This document shows, piece by piece, positions 45,408-53,356 of a DNA stretch of 64,000 bases. The DNA is from Halioxenophilus aromaticivorans (lineage in GTDB: Bacteria; Pseudomonadota; Gammaproteobacteria; Pseudomonadales; Cellvibrionaceae). Below the pieces are notes generated by a model. That model did no database searches and was not told the origin of the DNA. It worked only from the letters and a program-made list of their open reading frames with translations. The translations under genes and the position numbers were made by a program. Positions within the stretch are counted from its first letter, which is position 1; each line of letters opens with the position of its first letter. Location of the stretch: assembly GCF_042850945.1 (NCBI RefSeq), contig NZ_AP031496.1, forward strand, positions 3,844,001-3,908,000, given 5' to 3'.

Positions 45408-45498
45408 AATCGTATTCAACCGAAAGCCCCATTTGCCGTGACGGGCCGTAGCTGAATAGGCCGATAAAACCGGGCGCGTCGAAAATTGCATCGATTTT
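45397..45498 (-). pseudogene. Remnant of a TonB-dependent receptor C-terminus
   Basis: The minus strand encodes a 33-residue tail ending IGLFSYGPSRQMGLSVEYDF-GS and a stop, the form of a TonB-dependent receptor's last two barrel strands (NxFD motif as IFDAPGF just before). In the same frame a stop lies directly upstream and no further barrel sequence can be read. A terminator follows at 45267. I read it as the 3' scar of a deleted receptor gene at the ureide locus. Confidence 0.6.
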
Positions 45499-45632
45499 TC
45501 AATGCCCACAGCCCGGAATTTAAAACTAAAGCCTACACAATGGCTGCCGCTTATTTGGGCTTGGCACCACCGGTTGCGGATTAAACCTATTGGACTCAAA
45601 ATGGCACCTCGCCTAGAAAGAGAGACTTGCTT

Positions 45633-47042
45633 GTGAAAACCTACCTCCCCCGCATTGCACTATTGGCCCGTTGTCTACCACTGGTGGCCTTGTGCAGCCT
45701 TGGGCTTAGCGCATGCCGGGATGGCGTCGATACAATTGTGGCCGGGGACTACGTGGTAACCATGGACGAATCCTTAGGCGTCATTGAAGACGGCGCGGTG
45801 GTAGTAGATAACGGAGAAATCGTTGCCGTTGGCCCGGCCAAGGACATTTATCGAGATTATCAATCTACCCACGTCATTCCCGGTGATGGGCGTGTGGTTA
45901 TGCCAGGCCTGATTAACGGCCACACCCATACGGCCATGACGCTATTCCGCGGCATTGCCGATGACACCGAATTAATGACGTGGCTGCAGAACACCATCTT
46001 CCCGCTGGAAGCTGAATTTGTTACACCAGAATTTATAGCCGTTGGCGCCGAGTTGGCCTGCTATGAAATGATCAGCAGCGGTACAACCACCTTCGTGGAT
46101 ATGTACTTCTACCCTGAAGTTATTGCCCAGGTGGTAGACAGTTGTGGGCTGAGGGCTATTCTGGCCGCACCGATGATCGATTATCCCAGCCCAGGTTTTG
46201 AAGGCTGGCAAGATTCCCACGCCGCCGGTGTTGCTTTTGTGCGGCAGTGGCAAGGCAAAAATGACCGGATAACCCCAGCACTAGCGCCCCACGCTCCCTA
46301 CACCGTGGCCCCTCAACATTTGCAGGAAGTGGGCGACAGCGCACGTGAGCTTAAGGCTCCTATTTCAATCCACTTGGCGGAAACCTATACCGAACTTGAG
46401 CAAATTTCCGAGCAAGAAGGCATCCCTCCCATTGCCCACGCGCTGAACAGATTGGGCAATGTGCGGGTGATTGGCGCCCACGCGGTATTTGCCCAGCCCG
46501 ACGAATTCCCCCTTATGGCCAGCGCGCAATTTGGCGCCATTCACAACCCAACCTCTAATGCCAAGTTGGCCTCCGGCATTGCTCCGGTAACCGACATGCT
46601 AGCGGCCGGCGTGGCCGTGGGCTTGGGTACCGATGGCGCGGCCAGCAACAACGACCTCAATATGTTTGAGGAAATAAAACTGGCAGCGCTGATCCACAAA
46701 CTACGCGATAACAGCCCCACAGCCCTGCCCGCTGCTACGGCGCTGAGTTTGGCTACCCGATCTGGCGCAAAAGCCATTGGCCTAGAAGACCGTATCGGCC
46801 AACTGGCGCCGGGTATGGCAGCCGATCTCATTCAGCTGTCCATTAATGAGACGCGGTCTCTACCGGTACACGATATAGAATCGCACTTAGTCTATACCGC
46901 CGATGCACGGGACCTAATCAATTCCATGGTAGCCGGCAAACTGGTTTTTCATAACGGCGAGGTATTGACCATTGATGAAAAACAATTGCGCCGGCGAGTG
47001 GCCCAAGTGACCGAATCGATCCAACAGGCCTTGGAAGACTAA
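45633..47042 (+). CDS. Lipoprotein amidohydrolase of the TRZ/ATZ deaminase family
   Basis: Starting at GTG 45633 (a TTG lies two codons upstream), the product begins KTYLPRIALLARCLPLVALC and has a lipobox LSAC near residue 28. The metal-dependent hydrolase core has PGLINGHTHTAMTLFRGIAD, SSGTTTFVDMYFYPE, ALAPHAPYTV, SIHLAETYTE, GAHAVFAQ, HNPTSNAKLASG and LGTDGAASNNDLNMFEEIK, all usual metal and substrate motifs. Relatives deaminate S-adenosylhomocysteine, 8-oxoguanine, guanine or cytosine. A membrane-tethered member is unusual and suggests action in the periplasm, matching the NUP lipoprotein nearby. Confidence 0.85.
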   Translation: MKTYLPRIALLARCLPLVALCSLGLSACRDGVDTIVAGDYVVTMDESLGVIEDGAVVVDNGEIVAVGPAKDIYRDYQSTHVIPGDGRVVMPGLINGHTHTAMTLFRGIADDTELMTWLQNTIFPLEAEFVTPEFIAVGAELACYEMISSGTTTFVDMYFYPEVIAQVVDSCGLRAILAAPMIDYPSPGFEGWQDSHAAGVAFVRQWQGKNDRITPALAPHAPYTVAPQHLQEVGDSARELKAPISIHLAETYTELEQISEQEGIPPIAHALNRLGNVRVIGAHAVFAQPDEFPLMASAQFGAIHNPTSNAKLASGIAPVTDMLAAGVAVGLGTDGAASNNDLNMFEEIKLAALIHKLRDNSPTALPAATALSLATRSGAKAIGLEDRIGQLAPGMAADLIQLSINETRSLPVHDIESHLVYTADARDLINSMVAGKLVFHNGEVLTIDEKQLRRRVAQVTESIQQALED

Positions 47043-47048
47043 CACGCC

Positions 47049-47198
47049 TTAGGAATGTTTATGTTCTACCAACTCTTCTGGATGTTTACGGATGTCTTCG
47101 CGCATATGGCTGAACATAAACTTCAGCGCGTAAGTCACCACACCAGCAGTTAATAAAACCACAATAATACTGAATAAAATTACGCCATCGAAATACAT
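47049..47198 (-). CDS. Small single-helix membrane protein (49 residues)
   Basis: Too short for the usual gene callers. Starts at 47198 with AGGAAAG just upstream. It begins MYFDGVILFSIIVVLLTAGV, a good membrane helix, then a charged cytoplasmic tail (MREDIRKHPEELVEHKHS). It faces away from the hemN-like gene across a region with an FNR-type site at 47346, 148 bases upstream of its start. Small membrane proteins are common next to the hemN/anr locus and the cbb3 oxidase genes, but I cannot assign this one to a family. Confidence 0.7.
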   Translation of the reverse strand: MYFDGVILFSIIVVLLTAGVVTYALKFMFSHMREDIRKHPEELVEHKHS

Positions 47199-47613
47199 TT
47201 TTCTTTCCTCATTTTTATTTAACAACAGCCTTATTTAACAACGGCATCGTCACTTCATTCACCGGCAGGCCGCCGGGGCTCGGCCCTAGCGGTTATGGAC
47301 CGCTTAGGCCGTGTATTTAGCCTAGTCCTTTAGGCGTCGTTAACCTTGACGCACATCAAGCTGTGAGAGCGAGGGACAACGGGCCATGATTTCGTTTGAT
47401 CTAAAGCAGATCGAAGGGCAATTCCCCGCCTCAGCAATTGCCAAATAGCCATTCCACGACCAAGATAACCGAAGGCTTATCCGCAAAACGAAGAGAGTAA
47501 AAACACTTGCGGATATCGACGCCAGTAGAAGCAGCCATTCGATAATAAAATCCAGACCAACCCAATCGTTGCGCAATTGGCAATGTTTTCAGGTTAAGAG
47601 CAAGGTGAGAAAA
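47199..47613. other. Divergent intergenic region upstream of the hemN-like gene
   Basis: About 415 bases with GC-rich inverted phrases at 47260-47320 and the FNR-type site at 47346-47359. No other gene visible. It should hold the promoters of the small membrane protein (leftward) and the hemN-like gene (rightward). Confidence 0.5.
47346..47359. promoter_or_regulatory. Candidate Anr/FNR binding site
   Basis: TTGAC-gcac-ATCAA matches the FNR/Anr consensus TTGAT-N4-ATCAA at nine of ten positions. It lies between the divergent small membrane protein gene and the hemN-like gene, 1.8 kb from an intact Anr/FNR gene. Such placement is typical of oxygen-controlled promoters. Confidence 0.65.
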
Positions 47614-48963
47614 ATGGCAGGGTCGGCACAGTTGAATTCAAATAAAGACCAAATCGATAGTACGAGTCAGTCTCAGTTATCTAAGAATCCATTGCTTTGG
47701 TATGCAGCGTCATTTGATGATATTTCTTCGCGTACTGCAGATATTCAGCATGCCGCTGAAAACTGCCCTGCGCTGGCGCTTTCCATGCATATTCCATTTG
47801 CCAGCAATAGCCATTCGTTTTTTAATGCTAATACTGTTGTTACCCGCCAGTACAGTTTGGCATCGCACTTTATCGATAACCTGTGCTGCGAAATAGCCCA
47901 CTATGGCGAGATGATTTATCGAAGCAGCACCAATGCTGGTAAAAAGCCCGTTGTTGACTCTTTGACTATTACCGGGGGCAACCCAACGTTTTTAATTGCC
48001 AGTGATTTAGCTCGCACCCTGGAATGCTTAAACCGCCATTTTCACTTGGCGGAGGCCACGCAAAGAGATTTCTGCATAACCGTAGAAGCCAAAACGTTTG
48101 ACGACGACCTTGCCAAGCTTGTAAAGCAACTGGGCTTTAACCGTATTCGACTATGCCTGGAGGATTTCAGCCCGGAGGTACAGTTTTCTATTCAACGAAA
48201 ATACAGCGTTTACCGAATTGAAAGCGCCATTGAGGCCGCCAAAGCCGCCGAAATTCCAGATGTAAGTATCGACCTAATCTACGGTTTGCCCACGCAGAGT
48301 GCAGCATCGTTTTTAGCGACACTACAACATTTAATTCGCTTTAAACCAGACGACATTACGCTGCACTTGTTGCAACACCAAAGTGGTAGTTATGGCTTAT
48401 CTAATACACCAGCCTTGCTGCCAAAACCACAAGCCATAACCGATTTACAGAACATTGCTACCACCTATTTGCTAAACCAAGGCTACTCGGTATCAGGCGC
48501 TGGTTGCTTTGCTATTGAGCCAGAGGTCGCCAGGCCTAATCAGCGTGGCGCGTATAACAGCAATCAGCTGGCGCTAGGTTTGGGCACGGCCAGCCTTATA
48601 AAACCGTTTGTCTGGCAGAATTGTACCTCACTGCGGGAGTACACCCGTCGAATAAGTCAGCTTGGCCACGCCCGTGACGCGGGGTTAGAGTTGTCATCCG
48701 ATCAAGCAATACGAGCGGAGGTTGCGGCAGGGCTGTTGGCCACTGGAACCCTGCTTAAAGACGGCTTTGAAGCAAAATGGCAACGCCGATTTGACGACTA
48801 CTTTGAGCAGGGGCTAGCACTTCTCGCGCCGTTCATAGAACGCCACGAAATTGATAACAATAGTGATTTTCGTTTAACACCGACCGGCCTCTGGCAAGCC
48901 GCCGCCGTGGCTAAAGCCATTCTTTGGCCCAATGCATCCCCGCCATGCCCAATAAAAGATTAA
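47614..48963 (+). CDS. HemN-family paralogue lacking the radical-SAM cluster cysteines
   Basis: The ATG at 47614 has AGGTGA upstream and gives 449 residues; the frame is open from 47569. Length and later motifs follow oxygen-independent coproporphyrinogen III oxidase: VDSLTITGGNPTFL (compare WGGGTPT), LGFNRIRLCLEDFSPEVQ, VSIDLIYGLPTQSAASF, LALGLGTASLI. But the segment that should read HIPFCxxxCxxCxC is MHIPFASNSHSFFNANTVV: every cysteine is replaced. The cluster cannot form in the usual way, so radical chemistry is unlikely. No frameshift explains it. Could be a heme-binding or regulatory relative. Next to the anr gene, where hemN sits in pseudomonads. Confidence 0.88.
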   Translation: MAGSAQLNSNKDQIDSTSQSQLSKNPLLWYAASFDDISSRTADIQHAAENCPALALSMHIPFASNSHSFFNANTVVTRQYSLASHFIDNLCCEIAHYGEMIYRSSTNAGKKPVVDSLTITGGNPTFLIASDLARTLECLNRHFHLAEATQRDFCITVEAKTFDDDLAKLVKQLGFNRIRLCLEDFSPEVQFSIQRKYSVYRIESAIEAAKAAEIPDVSIDLIYGLPTQSAASFLATLQHLIRFKPDDITLHLLQHQSGSYGLSNTPALLPKPQAITDLQNIATTYLLNQGYSVSGAGCFAIEPEVARPNQRGAYNSNQLALGLGTASLIKPFVWQNCTSLREYTRRISQLGHARDAGLELSSDQAIRAEVAAGLLATGTLLKDGFEAKWQRRFDDYFEQGLALLAPFIERHEIDNNSDFRLTPTGLWQAAAVAKAILWPNASPPCPIKD

Positions 48964-49165
48964 CCATTATGTGACCGGCCAATCAGAGACAGCCAAACAC
49001 AAAATTTACCCCTTCTGGCAAACTAGTCAGCAATTCCCCCTTGCCCATTAGAAAAATACGATTTACTCTGATGGCAATACAACCCTACCTTTATTAGAGT
49101 CTGCGCCAGCGCGCATCACAATGGGTTTAAAAACACCGCTGAGCCCTACCTGAGGTGAATAGACC

Positions 49166-49906
49166 ATGAGCACCCACAACTTTGTCCGCTGTAGTAATTG
49201 CGCTGTGAGCAAGTTTTGCTTACCACACACCTTATCTGGTGAAGATATTGGCCAGCTCGAAGGCATTGTGCAGCAAAAGCGGGTCTTACACCCAGGGGAA
49301 GCCTTGTATCAATCCGGTGATCAATTTGAGGGGCTTTACGCCATTAGCTCTGGTAGTTTCAAATCGGTGGTCATTGCCAGCAACGGCGATAGCCAAATCA
49401 CCCAGTTCGCCTTCCCTGGCGAAATTTTGGGCTTCGACGCCTATCACGGTAAATCTCACAACACCTTTGCCGAGGCGTTAGAAACCAGCAGCGTGTGTTT
49501 CTTGCCCCATTCTCAGCTAGAGACTTTGGCGCAAAAGGTACCGGCGCTGCAAAATCAGCTTTACAATCTCTTCTCAGCAGAGATTCAAGAAAACAACGAG
49601 TTTCTGCTAATGATGGGCAAACGTTCGGCCGAGGATCGGCTGGCGGCTCTGCTAATGAACGTATCCAGCCGCTACTCTCAACGCGGCTATTCCGCCACGC
49701 ATTTTCGTTTGTCCATGTCCCGCACCGATATAGCAAACTATCTCGGACTCACCATAGAAACCGTGAGCCGATTGATAAGGCGTTTCCAAAAAGAAGCGCT
49801 TATTGAGGTCAATCAGCGAGACATTACCATTACCGATTTAGTGGGTTTGAGTGAATTGGCCGGCACCCACTGCTCACATGTAGAGCAACCCTCCAACGCG
49901 GGCTAG
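49166..49906 (+). CDS. Anr/FNR-type oxygen-sensing transcriptional regulator
   Basis: 246 residues. The N-terminal cluster cysteines are present as RCSNCAVSKFCLP (C-x2-C-x5-C), and the fourth is probably the Cys in SSVCFLPHSQLE. A cyclic-nucleotide-binding fold follows (LHPGEALYQSGDQFEGLYAI), then a helix-turn-helix with MSRTDIANYLGLTIETVSRL and the FNR-type recognition ETVSRLIR. Activates anaerobic genes at TTGAT-N4-ATCAA sites; one candidate lies at 47346. Orthologous to anr of pseudomonads by motif and by hemN-like neighbour. Confidence 0.93.
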   Translation: MSTHNFVRCSNCAVSKFCLPHTLSGEDIGQLEGIVQQKRVLHPGEALYQSGDQFEGLYAISSGSFKSVVIASNGDSQITQFAFPGEILGFDAYHGKSHNTFAEALETSSVCFLPHSQLETLAQKVPALQNQLYNLFSAEIQENNEFLLMMGKRSAEDRLAALLMNVSSRYSQRGYSATHFRLSMSRTDIANYLGLTIETVSRLIRRFQKEALIEVNQRDITITDLVGLSELAGTHCSHVEQPSNAG

Positions 49907-50259
49907 CCTCCACCCTAACTCCGGCTCACCCCAGTGAGCCTTCCCTACGCAAACTGCATCGGCGACTTGTGTTCACAGCCCACTTTGCGCATTCGACCTG
50001 CCCTAGGTGCAAGCCACCGTTGACTAACGCCGCCCCCTTAGCATTGGCCACCCCTTCCGTTTTTGTTGCCTTATCCGAGTGAAGCCGCACTAAACCGAGT
50101 GCTACCTGACCAATCTTTCCCAAGATAGTCGTTACTTATTGGCAAATAGACTACGAAATATCCTAAATACCCTTAAATATCGATAACTCTCGATTACAAA
50201 ACTACGCGATTTCACTAGATTTTGGTTGGGGACACCAACATCGCTGAGGGGAAGGAACC
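49907..50259. other. Intergenic region (353 bases)
   Basis: No believable gene; short minus-strand frames lack ribosome sites. AT-rich before the LuxR gene (50140-50220). No clear lux-box palindrome or terminator found. Confidence 0.4.
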
Positions 50260-50988
50260 ATGACCATTGATCAATTTATCTTCGAATGTGAAGAAGCGTC
50301 AAACGAACAGACACTGTTTAACCTATTGCACAATGAGGTCAAAAGCCTTGGCTTTGACTACTGCGTGTTCAGCTTGCTTACCAATCATCCAGACCTAAAC
50401 CTACCAACCTCTAGGGGGCTATTTGTTAGCTCTATGTCTAGTTGGGTGCAGGAACTTAACCAAGGACAGTTTGATGACGTGGACCCGTTTCGCAGCCATT
50501 GCTTTTACGGCCACGGCGTTCTGACTTTATCTGCCTTGAAAACATCAGACCAGCTCAGCGCAGCTCAGATAAAGTTTATTCAATCCACTGAATCGAGAGG
50601 TTTCCACGACCGGGTTACCGTAGCCTTAAAGGGGGCCGCCGGGGCGGTGGCCAGTGTCGACCTGGGCCGAGACTTGAAAGGCCGGCCGCCAACGCGACAG
50701 ACACTGCACAAGCTTAACGCGCTGTGCCAACACTTTTATCTGGCCTATTGCCAGTTAAAAAGCAGTGCCAAAGCCTTCGCCTATATGACGCTCACAGGCA
50801 AGGAGAGAGAGGTATTGGAGTGGTCTGCCAAAGGTTTTACCAAGGCAGAGATTGGCGTACAACTGCACATCTCATCACACACCGTGGACTATCACTCTCG
50901 CAAATTGGCGCGCAAGCTTGGCGCAAGAAACATCACCGCAGCGGCGGTGAATGCCCTGAACCGGGGGTTGATTCACGTATCGTATTGA
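50260..50988 (+). CDS. LuxR-family solo regulator with autoinducer-binding-like domain
   Basis: 242 residues. The N-terminal domain has LGFDYCVFSL, a Trp in SSWVQELNQ and DDVDPF, matching the Trp-Asp-Pro core of acyl-homoserine-lactone receptors. The second conserved Trp and the Gly near residue 113 (TraR numbering) appear replaced (VLTLS, FHDRV), so the ligand may not be a standard lactone. The C-terminal helix-turn-helix is LTGKEREVLEWSAKGFTKAE with ISSHTVDYHSRKLARKL. No luxI-type gene in the window, so a solo. Confidence 0.9.
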   Translation: MTIDQFIFECEEASNEQTLFNLLHNEVKSLGFDYCVFSLLTNHPDLNLPTSRGLFVSSMSSWVQELNQGQFDDVDPFRSHCFYGHGVLTLSALKTSDQLSAAQIKFIQSTESRGFHDRVTVALKGAAGAVASVDLGRDLKGRPPTRQTLHKLNALCQHFYLAYCQLKSSAKAFAYMTLTGKEREVLEWSAKGFTKAEIGVQLHISSHTVDYHSRKLARKLGARNITAAAVNALNRGLIHVSY

Positions 50989-51364
50989 CCGAGCCACATT
51001 TAGCGTCGGCGGTGGCCTGCTCACCGCTGACTCAGCAACAGGTGCCTGAAGCTCGTAAAACAATGATCTCAAATTAACTTTAGCGAACGAGTTCTGGTAT
51101 TTATCGAGTCTTAATTTATCTTAAACATTGGCTCCGTGTTAACTTCATTGCCACGGCAAACCAATCTTATACGTTATATAATTGCCTGGCGACTCATTAA
51201 CTTCTACAGCTTTGCAAAAATTAATGGTATGCAGCAGGCACTTTTTTCAGATTTAAAAAAGCGCAAATAGTTTGACGTTAAAATATAATAAAGTTGGCAT
51301 TAAAAATTAAACCGTAATTATTTCGCCGTCGTAATTGGCACTACCATAACGGGAGATAATTACC
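50989..51364. other. Intergenic region (376 bases), AT-rich
   Basis: No gene seen. An imperfect 9-pair hairpin (TCGGCGGTG with CACCGCTGA) lies near 51005-51030, just after the LuxR stop, without a T tract. The rest is AT-rich (51060-51310) and likely includes the promoter of the fasciclin gene. Confidence 0.4.
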
Positions 51365-52300
51365 ATGAGACAATTAATAAATACTTTTCTGATTGCATTT
51401 CTAGCCCTGCTTGTTACCGCCTGCGACGGCGATGATGACAATAATTTACCGGACACCGTAGTAGACGCCGCCGTTGCAGAAGACGATTTAACGACGCTGG
51501 TCACTGCCTTAGAAGCAACCGGGCTAGATCAGGTGCTAGCCGATAGCGAATCTGAGTTTACCGTATTTGCCCCTACCGACGGTGCCTTCGCATTGTTAGG
51601 AGAGGACACTATAAACGCGCTGTTATCTGATACGGATACGCTGGCGTCCATACTGACTTACCATGTTCTAGGCGAGGAAGTGAGTAGCCAACAAGCCATC
51701 GATTCCGCCGGCAGCACAACCGCCACGGTCAATGGTGAGCTTATTGCGCTTTCGCTGGATGGCGACGAGTTGCTGGTGAATACCGCTACGGTCATTCGCA
51801 CCGATATCCGTGCAAAAAACGGCGTTATTCATGTGCTAGACGCAGTGCTTATCCCACCAGCCCCCGTCAATGCTGAAGAACTGACCATTGTTGAGGTAGC
51901 CGCAGACGCGGGCACTTTCAATACGTTAATTGCCGCTGTGCAAGCCGCCGAGTTAGATGCTGCCCTGGCAGACCCAGAGGCTGAATTCACGGTGTTTGCG
52001 CCAACCGACGATGCCTTCGCCGCGCTGCCACAAGGTACCGTAGAAGCCCTGTTGTCGGACATCCCTGCACTCACCGCCATCCTGACGCAACACGTCATCA
52101 GCGGCCAAGTCGACTCAATAACGGCCTACAGCCTCAATGGCCAGACAGCACCCACTCTGAACGAAGCCGTATCACTGCCGATTGAGATAGATAGCGTTAC
52201 CGATGAATTGATCGTAGGCGGAGCCGTGGTAACCATGGCAGACATCCAAACTGCCAATGGAATTATCCACGTCATTGATGCTGTAATTGTTGATCCATAA
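51365..52300 (+). CDS. Lipoprotein with two fasciclin (FAS1) domains
   Basis: 311 residues. Lipobox VTAC (Cys near residue 19), then an Asp-rich linker. Two FAS1 domains at about residues 35-165 and 172-308, each with the TVFAPTD motif (SEFTVFAPTDGAFALLGE; AEFTVFAPTDDAFAALPQ), a YH/QH turn (ILTYHVLGEE; ILTQHVISGQ) and the closing NGVIHVLDAVLIPP / NGIIHVIDAVIVDP. FAS1 proteins act in adhesion and surface interactions. Single gene with its own terminator at 52346. Confidence 0.92.
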   Translation: MRQLINTFLIAFLALLVTACDGDDDNNLPDTVVDAAVAEDDLTTLVTALEATGLDQVLADSESEFTVFAPTDGAFALLGEDTINALLSDTDTLASILTYHVLGEEVSSQQAIDSAGSTTATVNGELIALSLDGDELLVNTATVIRTDIRAKNGVIHVLDAVLIPPAPVNAEELTIVEVAADAGTFNTLIAAVQAAELDAALADPEAEFTVFAPTDDAFAALPQGTVEALLSDIPALTAILTQHVISGQVDSITAYSLNGQTAPTLNEAVSLPIEIDSVTDELIVGGAVVTMADIQTANGIIHVIDAVIVDP

Positions 52301-52345
52301 ACCCTCATTGATTGGCTTAGCAGTAAAAGATCGATAAAGATCTAG

Positions 52346-52374
52346 CGCCCAGCATTCGCTGGGCGTTGTTTTGT
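52346..52374 (+). terminator. Terminator of the fasciclin gene
   Basis: Stem CGCCCAGC/GCTGGGCG (52346-52353 with 52358-52365) with an ATTC loop, followed by TTGTTTTGTGG. The same stem core is used by the two leftward terminators at 52872 and 53033. Confidence 0.65.
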
Positions 52375-52385
52375 GGTGGGGATGG

Positions 52386-52511
52386 GTAAAAGCCGGTCGA
52401 AACGCGATTCGAAACGTGTTTCGAAAGGCTTTTACGCTGGGCCAAGGACGGCCCGGCCGGCATCAATCACCAGGGACGGTTGCTTGGCGCAATGTCCGAT
52501 CGAACAAACGA
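52386..52511. repeat. Palindromic repeat module, copy 1
   Basis: Begins GTAAAAGCC and closes GGCTTTTAC (inverted repeat) around an inner palindrome TTCGAAAC-GT-GTTTCGAA, then runs on into a second block with CACCAGGGACGGTTGCTTGG and GATCGAACAAACGAAA. Both blocks recur in copy 2 at 52695-52756 and 52811-52873. Confidence 0.75.
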
Positions 52512-52547
52512 AATAAGCCCAATCAACCGAACCAACGGGAGGGAGGT

Positions 52548-52607
52548 ACCAGGGCACGTCCGTGTGCCCTGCCCTTCGGGTGCTCTTCGAGCGGTGCAAA
52601 TCGCTCA
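52548..52607. repeat. 60-base direct repeat, copy 1
   Basis: Starts ACCAGGGCACGTCC, continues TGTGCCCTGCCCTTCGGG and ends GTGCAAATCGCTC. A second copy with few differences lies at 52925-52983. It contains small inverted pairs (GGGCAC/GTGCCC). Confidence 0.75.
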
Positions 52608-52694
52608 AGCCACATGGACGGCTAGGCGCCCCCGAGGCGAATGCCGATTATGCAGGAGCAATAATCGGCCCGGCAATTGCTCGAACCGGCGAGG

Positions 52695-52873
52695 GTAAAA
52701 GCCGGTCGCTACGCGATTCGAAACATGTTTCGAAAGGCTTTTACGCCGGGCCAAGGGCCTGCTCCTTTGCATCCATGCAATCGCGGCATTAGTGCATCCC
52801 TGCACGTCATGGCCCGGCCGGAACACATCACCAGGGAAGGTTGCTTGGCACAATTTTCGATCGAACAAACGAA
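52695..52873. repeat. Palindromic repeat module, copy 2 (split by about 55 bases)
   Basis: Same order as copy 1: GTAAAAGCC...GGCTTTTAC with the perfect 18-base palindrome TTCGAAACATGTTTCGAA, then after an inserted stretch the CACCAGGGAAGGTTGCTTGG and GATCGAACAAACGAAA block at 52811-52873. It leads directly into a tRNA-Ser-type terminator. Confidence 0.75.
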
Positions 52874-52896
52874 AAAAAGCCCAGCTCTCGCTGGGC
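52872..52896 (-). terminator. Duplicate tRNA-type terminator
   Basis: Leftward stem GCCCAGC/GCTGGGC (52890-52896 with 52879-52885) followed by seven T. Near copy of the tRNA-Ser terminator at 53033, 160 bases away. Confidence 0.75.
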
Positions 52897-52904
52897 TTTG
52901 TTTA

Positions 52905-52924
52905 TGGCGGTGAGGGAGGGATTC
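52905..52924 (-). pseudogene. tRNA-Ser 3'-end fragment
   Basis: The last 20 bases of tRNA-Ser, including CCA, recur here within a 37-base exact match (52888-52924 equals 53048-53084). The rest of the tRNA is missing; the sequence switches to the 60-base repeat at 52925. Confidence 0.8.
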
Positions 52925-52983
52925 ACCAGGGCACGTCCTTGTGCCCTGCCCTTCGGGCGCTCTTCGAGCGGTGCAAATCGCTC
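52925..52983. repeat. 60-base direct repeat, copy 2
   Basis: Counterpart of 52548-52607, joined directly to the tRNA-Ser 3' fragment. Confidence 0.75.
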
Positions 52984-53032
52984 CCGGCGATTTGTCGAAC
53001 CGGCGAGGGTTCTCACCCGCCCTCATACGCAT

Positions 53033-53056
53033 AAAAAAGCCCAGCATTCGCTGGGC
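53033..53056 (-). terminator. tRNA-Ser terminator
   Basis: Leftward stem GCCCAGC-GAAT-GCTGGGC (53039-53056) followed by six T, nine bases after the tRNA's CCA end. Confidence 0.85.
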
Positions 53057-53064
53057 TTTGTTTA

Positions 53065-53152
53065 TGGCGGTGAGGGAGGGATTCGAACCCTCGAAGCCTT
53101 TCGACTTACACACTTTCCAGGCGTGCTCCTTCGACCACTCGGACACCTCACC
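53065..53152 (-). tRNA. tRNA-Ser (GGA anticodon)
   Basis: 88 bases including encoded CCA. Acceptor stem GGTGAGG/CCTCACC, long variable arm as in serine tRNAs, T arm with GGTTCGAATCC, and anticodon loop CTGGAAA giving GGA, which reads UCC/UCU. Complete and plausible. Fragments of its two ends lie on either side. Confidence 0.95.
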
Positions 53153-53221
53153 TAATTCTTTCTATTCGTATTCGTCGCAAGTAACGTCCCTGTCACTCAC
53201 CCAGCTCGGTGTCCTACCTCG

Positions 53222-53263
53222 CGCTTGCCGGGAAAAAGCAGTGCTTTTTCTATTCCGGCAAGC
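53222..53263. repeat. Long hairpin between tRNA-Ser and its 5' fragment
   Basis: CTTGCCGG-type arm faces CCGGCAAG, with inner arms AAAAAGCA and TGCTTTTT, giving an almost continuous stem. It interrupts the tRNA-Ser 5' fragment directly after base 18. Confidence 0.7.
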
Positions 53264-53281
53264 CCACTCGGACACCTCACC
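53264..53281 (-). pseudogene. tRNA-Ser 5'-end fragment
   Basis: The first 18 bases of tRNA-Ser (GGTGAGGTGTCCGAGTGG) recur here, preceded by AGAATTT much as the real gene is preceded by AGAATTA. The hairpin at 53222-53263 replaces the rest. Lies downstream of the strong promoter at 53357. Confidence 0.8.
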
Positions 53282-53356
53282 AAATTCTGTCTTTCACCGG
53301 TGACTTTTGTCGCCTAACACGCCCTCGCTGCGGGGGTGTGCTCGAAAGAGGCCGGA

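Noticed and set aside
52386..52983. CRISPR array
   Set aside because: Only two copies of each repeat, unequal lengths, no regular spacers and no cas genes.
52371..53303. Overlapping small open frames on both strands
   Set aside because: They run across terminators, tRNA fragments and the intact tRNA-Ser; no ribosome sites or family signals.
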